Source: Leptobrachium leishanense
Taxonomy: Eukaryota; Chordata; Amphibia; Anura; Megophryidae
Assembly: GCA_009667805.1 (NCBI GenBank)
Contig: CM019067.1
Location: forward strand, 163,977,073-164,041,072
Direction: 5' to 3'
Length of the DNA stretch: 64,000 nt
Position 1 is the first letter of the stretch, and every line of letters starts with the position of its first letter. The notes under the pieces were generated by a model, which saw nothing but the letters and a program-made list of their open reading frames with translations, did no database searches and was not told where the DNA came from. This document shows positions 60,541 through 64,000 of this stretch, piece by piece. Position numbers and translations under genes: made by a program.

Positions 60541-61270
60541 ATCCGTTTGCTTTCCCTTTTTTTTCCTGTGTGTATGGATTTCTTTCCTTCCCTGTCTCTG
60601 CAGTAGCTGAGGGTGAAAGTTCAGCCCCTTCCTCCCCTCAGCTCACAGTGTAGGAGGGAGGTGGGGCAACTCATTCGCACATGCACAGTGCATTTTTTAT
60701 CTATACTTAGGTATACACACTGATTGGTTAGCTTAAAAGGCATCCTGAGGTGGGCATGGTAAACGCCAAGAAACAAAAGCAGGTAAATATGAAAAAAATA
60801 TTTTATTTACTTGCTTTTTATGTCTGCTGAATGATACTACTGACCAGGGGTGGACTAATGGGGCCCCAGGCAGTAGGAGATTATAGCGCCCCCTTGTACC
60901 ACTCTCATAGATGGCCACACCCATACAACGCAACACCCACATGTACAGTGTTGAGTTAAAGATTTTTTTTTTCTTAACTCATTGAAAAAAAATATTAAAA
61001 AAATTGTGTGAAGAAAATACACTTGGGCCCACCAGTGAATTGGGGAATCAATTGTGCCCTCTCCAAACCTACAGATGGACAACGCTCTGCTGTGGCATCC
61101 ATCACCCACTCATGTCGGTTTGTCGCTAAGGCTGCACTGCAGTACATGTGGGAAGGTGCCAATAACTCTTTAGGTTTGTAATATACTGTAAATTACTGAT
61201 ACACTTTTACACACTACACAATACATTACAGAGCTCCACAGAAATGAAACTCAGAGTAATGTGCGGTGTG
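60541..61270. other. No gene seen
   Basis: Unique DNA plus a 'ggggtggactaatggggccccaggca' segment near 60845 that looks like a dispersed repeat end. Confidence 0.45.
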
Positions 61271-61278
61271 TATGATAG

Positions 61279-61640
61279 GGATGTGCGTTTCGGGTTTCGG
61301 AATTTCGGAATTTTCACGAAATTTCCCGATTCGGGTCTTTCGATGCGGCCGAAATTCCGAAATTTTTTAGATCCGAAAAAGTCGAATCCGAACTGTTTTC
61401 CGAGCCGAATCGAAAATTTTCGGAATTTTCGAATGGACTTGAAATGTGTCAAATCGAAATCTATTGCTTTGAAACGAGGACAGACTTTCCGAAAAAAACG
61501 AAAAATTTGCCAAATCGAAAATTTTTCGGAATTTTCGAATGGACTTGAAATATGTCAAATCGAAATTTATTTTCCCTCTATTCATGATTTCAGTTCCATT
61601 CGGGATTTCGGTTCCATTTCGGTAAGTCTGGACATCGTAT
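61279..61640. mobile_element. hAT-like terminal region with TTCGGAAT repeats
   Basis: Begins TAGGGATGTGCGTTTCGGG and continues with dense TTTCGGAATTT and GAATGGACTTGAAAT(G/A)TG copies (two of the latter about 110 bp apart). The start resembles the termini at 21571 and 45242. No right terminus is visible; it may lie beyond 64000, in which case the SANT gene would be inside the element. Confidence 0.5.
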
Positions 61641-61861
61641 ATTTAACTATTATCGGTTATATCGCTGATTCTGTAAATTTTGTATTTGTAAATGCGTATC
61701 ACTTTTTTTTTGTTTCCAATGATCCGATAAGAATCTTCCTATTTGGGTCAGATCCGATTCGTCCGCGGGTCGCGCATGCGCGCGCGCGGATGTCGTAACT
61801 TTATTGAGCCAGTTTTATTGACAACTTTTTGAACAAAATATTGTTTTTATTATTCATCATC

Positions 61862-62210
61862 ATGGCCGCTGCAAGAGATGAGTGCCGTTCAAGCACCTCA
61901 TCGTCTTGCAATGATGAACCACCACCACCCAGGAAGAAACGGGCCACCAATATGGCATTTGAAGAGATGTTGGAGCTGGTACGGATCTTTGATCGTAAGG
62001 ATTACGATTGCAGTAAGGGCCCTTACCGCAGGAAGTCTAACGCTAGGAAGGATCGTATCTTAGACAAGCTACGCACCACCATTTTGGAGTTGTTTGGGAA
62101 GGACAGGACGAAGGACCAGCTCAGGAAACGCTGGTCTAATCTGAAGGCGCGCGAGCAGGAGCAGCTGAGACACATCCGCCGCGTCATAGCGAAACGTAAG
62201 TGTCATGTTA
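61862..62210 (+). CDS. Myb/SANT-like DNA-binding protein, exon 1
   Basis: Starts MAAARDECRSSTSSS, then a proline run and PRKKRATNMAFEEML. Residues about 33-110 form a Myb/SANT-like (trihelix-type) domain: LELVRIFDRKDY, RKDRILDKLRTTILELFGK and QLRKRWSNLKAREQEQLRH. Such domains occur in the accessory protein of Harbinger transposons and in exapted MSANTD proteins. The exon ends AAAC before GTAAGT (donor at 62211), phase 1. The ATG is the first in the open frame and has a suitable context (CATCATGGCC). A GC-rich CGCG block lies about 80 bases upstream. Whether this is a host gene or a transposon gene is open. Confidence 0.7.
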
Positions 62211-62212
62211 TA

Positions 62213-62268
62213 TTGTAAAGCTCTGCGCAAACTGTTGGCGCTATATAAATCCTGTATAATAATAATAA
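62213..62268 (+). repeat. Retroposon tail in intron 1
   Basis: AAAGCTCTGCGCAAACTG, TGGCGCTATATAAAT and (AAT)n, directly after the exon 1 donor. It is the same kind of tail as at 59026. The rest of intron 1 (to 63143) shows no other feature. Confidence 0.5.
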
Positions 62269-63143
62269 TGTGCTTGCATGTGCTAATGTGCACAGAAATA
62301 CGCTGATTTATCTAGTCCTTTTTTCATGCAATGTGATTGTGTATAGCTTTGCATTTTCACGACTCGTCATACATGCATTTTTGCCATAGCTCTTCCTTTT
62401 TGTGATTTTACGTATTCGTGAAAATTGTGACATTTGATGTATGTAGATGAAGTTACAATGCTAGATTTCTTTTGGCACTGTGTGTACTGTAGTGTGCTGG
62501 GGGGGGGGTTGTTGTGATTGAGTGATGCATACGAGATGACCCGCAGCTTGCCCAATATTGGTTCCCACCTGCGCATCAATAAAAATCTCTGCGTCTCTGC
62601 TAAGTGATAGGATGGGACATGTAGTTCTTCTGAAAGTGCATCCAAACAGAGCTGCGTTCAATACAGCCTCAGCAGCTGCTGAATTGTTGCAGCGCAGCGA
62701 TTCAGTTTGCTGCAGCAGTGTGTTTATTGAACGCTTTAGATGCAAATTTCAAAACAAAATGGTGGATTTCTGTTGTTGTTTCTGCAATATCCACAGTTTT
62801 ATTCACAGAAACTGAAAGTGAAACTGAGGCTGAGGCATCTATAAAATAACTAAAAGCAGTCGCACAATGCGCTTTGTATGCACACAACACAAATAATAGT
62901 TTTTATTGAATAAACGTAATGTTTACTTCTGAAAAAAATATATAAATGAATGGTAATATATGTCTATGTGCAGAGGAAATAAATTAATATTTTGTGACTT
63001 TAGAACTATGAGATGGGAGTAGTGGTGGGTCAAGCTGGTAGTGGGTAGTGGAGGGGTGTCGCAATACTTTCGGCAATATAGTGTATAGATATACCATTTT
63101 TTCCAGTCTTCATTATTTACGTGTTATTTTTTGGATTTGGCAG

Positions 63144-63241
63144 AAGACAGGAAGAAGAAGGCACAGGCAGCAGCATCTGCCCCGGCGGGTCCAGTGCCCC
63201 AGTGGAGGAGGAGGAGGAGCCACGCGCGTCCACCAGCGCTG
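63144..63241 (+). pseudogene. SANT gene exon 2, 98 nt, frame broken
   Basis: Acceptor ...TTTGGCAG, donor GTATAT. From exon 1 the frame begins QDRKKKAQAAASAPAGP, but the downstream exons need the other frame, which reads APVEEEEEPRASTSAG. The 98-nt length is one short of a multiple of three, whereas exons 3 and 4 are exact multiples (93 and 72). A one-base loss in this exon, or a shifted donor in exon 1, would explain it. Confidence 0.55.
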
Positions 63242-63331
63242 GTATATACTGTTTTATTTTGCAACGACTTATGGTCAAAAACAGAAAAAAAATTTGTTTA
63301 CTGTATTTTAATAAAAATTTTTTATGTATAG

Positions 63332-63424
63332 CACAAGAGGAGCAGGAGGAGGAGCAGGAGGAGGAGCAGGTGGAGGGCGAAGTTGAAGAGAGGGAGCCGG
63401 AGCAGCAGGAGGCCGCCAGTCCAG
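63332..63424 (+). CDS. SANT gene exon 3, acidic repeat
   Basis: Acceptor TGTATAG, donor GTTTTT. 93 nt, phase 1 at both ends. Encodes AQEEQEEEQEEEQVEGEVE and EREPEQQEAASP. Unstructured, strongly acidic linker. Confidence 0.55.
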
Positions 63425-63526
63425 GTTTTTTTTTTTTACTGTTGTATTTTGCATCGACTTTTGTTCAAAAATAAATCAGTTTTGTTGTTTACTGTATTTT
63501 TTATTTCTTTAATTTCTTACATATAG

Positions 63527-63598
63527 CACCGGATATGCTGACGGTGGTGGTGGGGAAGGAGTCGGAGGAGTCGGAGCCTCAGGAGGCCGCCAGCTCTG
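63527..63598 (+). CDS. SANT gene exon 4, acidic repeat
   Basis: Acceptor CATATAG, donor GTATAT. 72 nt, phase 1 at both ends. Encodes APDMLTVVVGKESEESEPQ and EAASS. Its end (EAAS, then G split by the intron) mirrors exon 3. Confidence 0.55.
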
Positions 63599-63695
63599 GT
63601 ATATAGTACTGTTATATTTTTTCAAGACTTTCAGTCAAAAATAGAAACCTGCTTTACTTACTGTATTTTCCTTCTTTCATTTATTGGATATATAG

Positions 63696-63832
63696 AAGGA
63701 GAAGTCAGACGCCGACGGTAGGCGATCGGTGAGCTTCGCCTGGCAGCTACCTCCATCAACGCCCTACAGGACCTGCTCCCGGAACTGTGGGAGCACATAA
63801 ACAATGCCGCAGACCTCCTGGAGCAGCAGTGA
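63696..63832 (+). pseudogene. SANT gene last exon with in-frame TAG
   Basis: Acceptor GATATATAG. Reads EGEVRRRR, then TAG at 63719-63721, then AIGELRLAATSINALQDLLP and ELWEHINNAADLLEQQ with TGA at 63830-63832. The part beyond the TAG is leucine-rich, heptad-like and clearly former coding sequence, probably a dimerisation helix. The stop would remove it, so this copy is probably a pseudogene or a sequencing variant. Confidence 0.55.
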
Positions 63833-63854
63833 GACCAGTGGCAGCCTCCTCCAG

Positions 63855-64000
63855 AATGTGCCTCAGCTGCTCCTGCTCGCGTGCCTTGAGGTCGGACCAG
63901 CGTTTTCGGAGATGGTCCTTCGTCCGGTCCTTCCCGAATAGCTCCAGGATGGTGGTGCGTAGCTTTTCAAGGATACGATCCTTGCGGGTGTTATTCTTCC
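63855..64000 (-). pseudogene. Second SANT-domain copy, inverted, runs off the window
   Basis: On the minus strand it reads RKDRILEKLRTTILELFGK, DRTKDHLRKRWSDLKAREQ and EQLRHILEEAA, a close relative of exon 1 of the gene at 61862. Homology ends at 63855, where the sequence joins the last exon of the plus-strand copy. The rest lies beyond base 64000. The domain is intact as far as it can be seen, but its 5' and 3' structure is unknown. Confidence 0.75.

Noticed and set aside
59920..60653. Open frames of 77-111 residues rich in MVTMLPWLPGCHGY-type repeats
   Set aside because: All three frames are open because the minisatellite unit lacks stop codons.
61244..61798. 184-residue open frame upstream of the SANT gene
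   Set aside because: It reads through TTCGGAATTT-type repeats and so is low-complexity; it does not join exon 1.

Overview
This is a vertebrate nuclear window, most likely from a frog (anuran amphibian). The evidence is the mix of repeats: a CR1 LINE ending in the CR1 3' signature, many TTAA-flanked piggyBac-like elements, Tc1/mariner and hAT DNA transposons, a solo LTR, and hundreds of bases of decayed, AT-rich single-copy DNA between them. I saw no bacterial, phage or CRISPR signal and no confident conserved host gene. The only multi-exon gene-like structure is at the right end. Most open frames in the window are accidental or are remnants of transposon proteins.

Layout. 1-3.1 kb: CR1 LINE with endonuclease and reverse transcriptase, lightly broken. 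3.1-8.6 kb: mostly unique AT-rich DNA with small TTAA and other MITEs. 8.6-19.4 kb: a nest. A tandemly repeated unit of about 1 kb carries a hammerhead ribozyme. Its second copy is split at TTAA by a 6.55-kb piggyBac-like element, and the first copy in the same window preserves the uninterrupted site. The piggyBac element holds a chain of hairpins, a TTAGGG-like array, the N-terminal part of a transposase, and about ten 380-bp satellite monomers. Next to it is a retroposon-like repeat with 14-bp target duplications, later rearranged into a palindrome. 19.5-20.6 kb: MITE with a solo LTR inside. 21.57-27.34 kb: two hAT elements 36 bp apart, each with a perfect 8-bp target duplication; the larger carries a broken BED/hAT transposase between two subterminal tandem arrays. 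27.87-28.87 kb: mariner of DD41D type. 29.5-33.4 kb: LINE fragment, MITEs and a decayed ORF of unknown kind. 34-43 kb: several copies of a TTAA-flanked family built of serial hairpins, with nested MITEs. 43.56-45.17 kb: a nearly intact Tc1 element with two lesions. 45.2-58.2 kb: hAT MITE, more MITEs, an L1-like retroposon, CR1 tail, TTAA elements, and a 145-bp-arm foldback. 59.8-60.5 kb: a minisatellite of GTTRCC half-sites. 61.3-64 kb: a Myb/SANT-domain gene whose later exons look like duplicated exon-intron modules, followed by an inverted second copy of the SANT exon running off the window.

The coding parts do not form a pathway. They are independent selfish elements that have inserted into one another, so the window is most informative as a record of insertion order. 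The best candidates for further work are the hammerhead ribozyme, the hairpin chains whose two arms change together between copies, the empty-site/filled-site pair of the piggyBac insertion, and the modular exon array of the SANT gene. All family assignments come from reading motifs and ends by eye; no database search was run.
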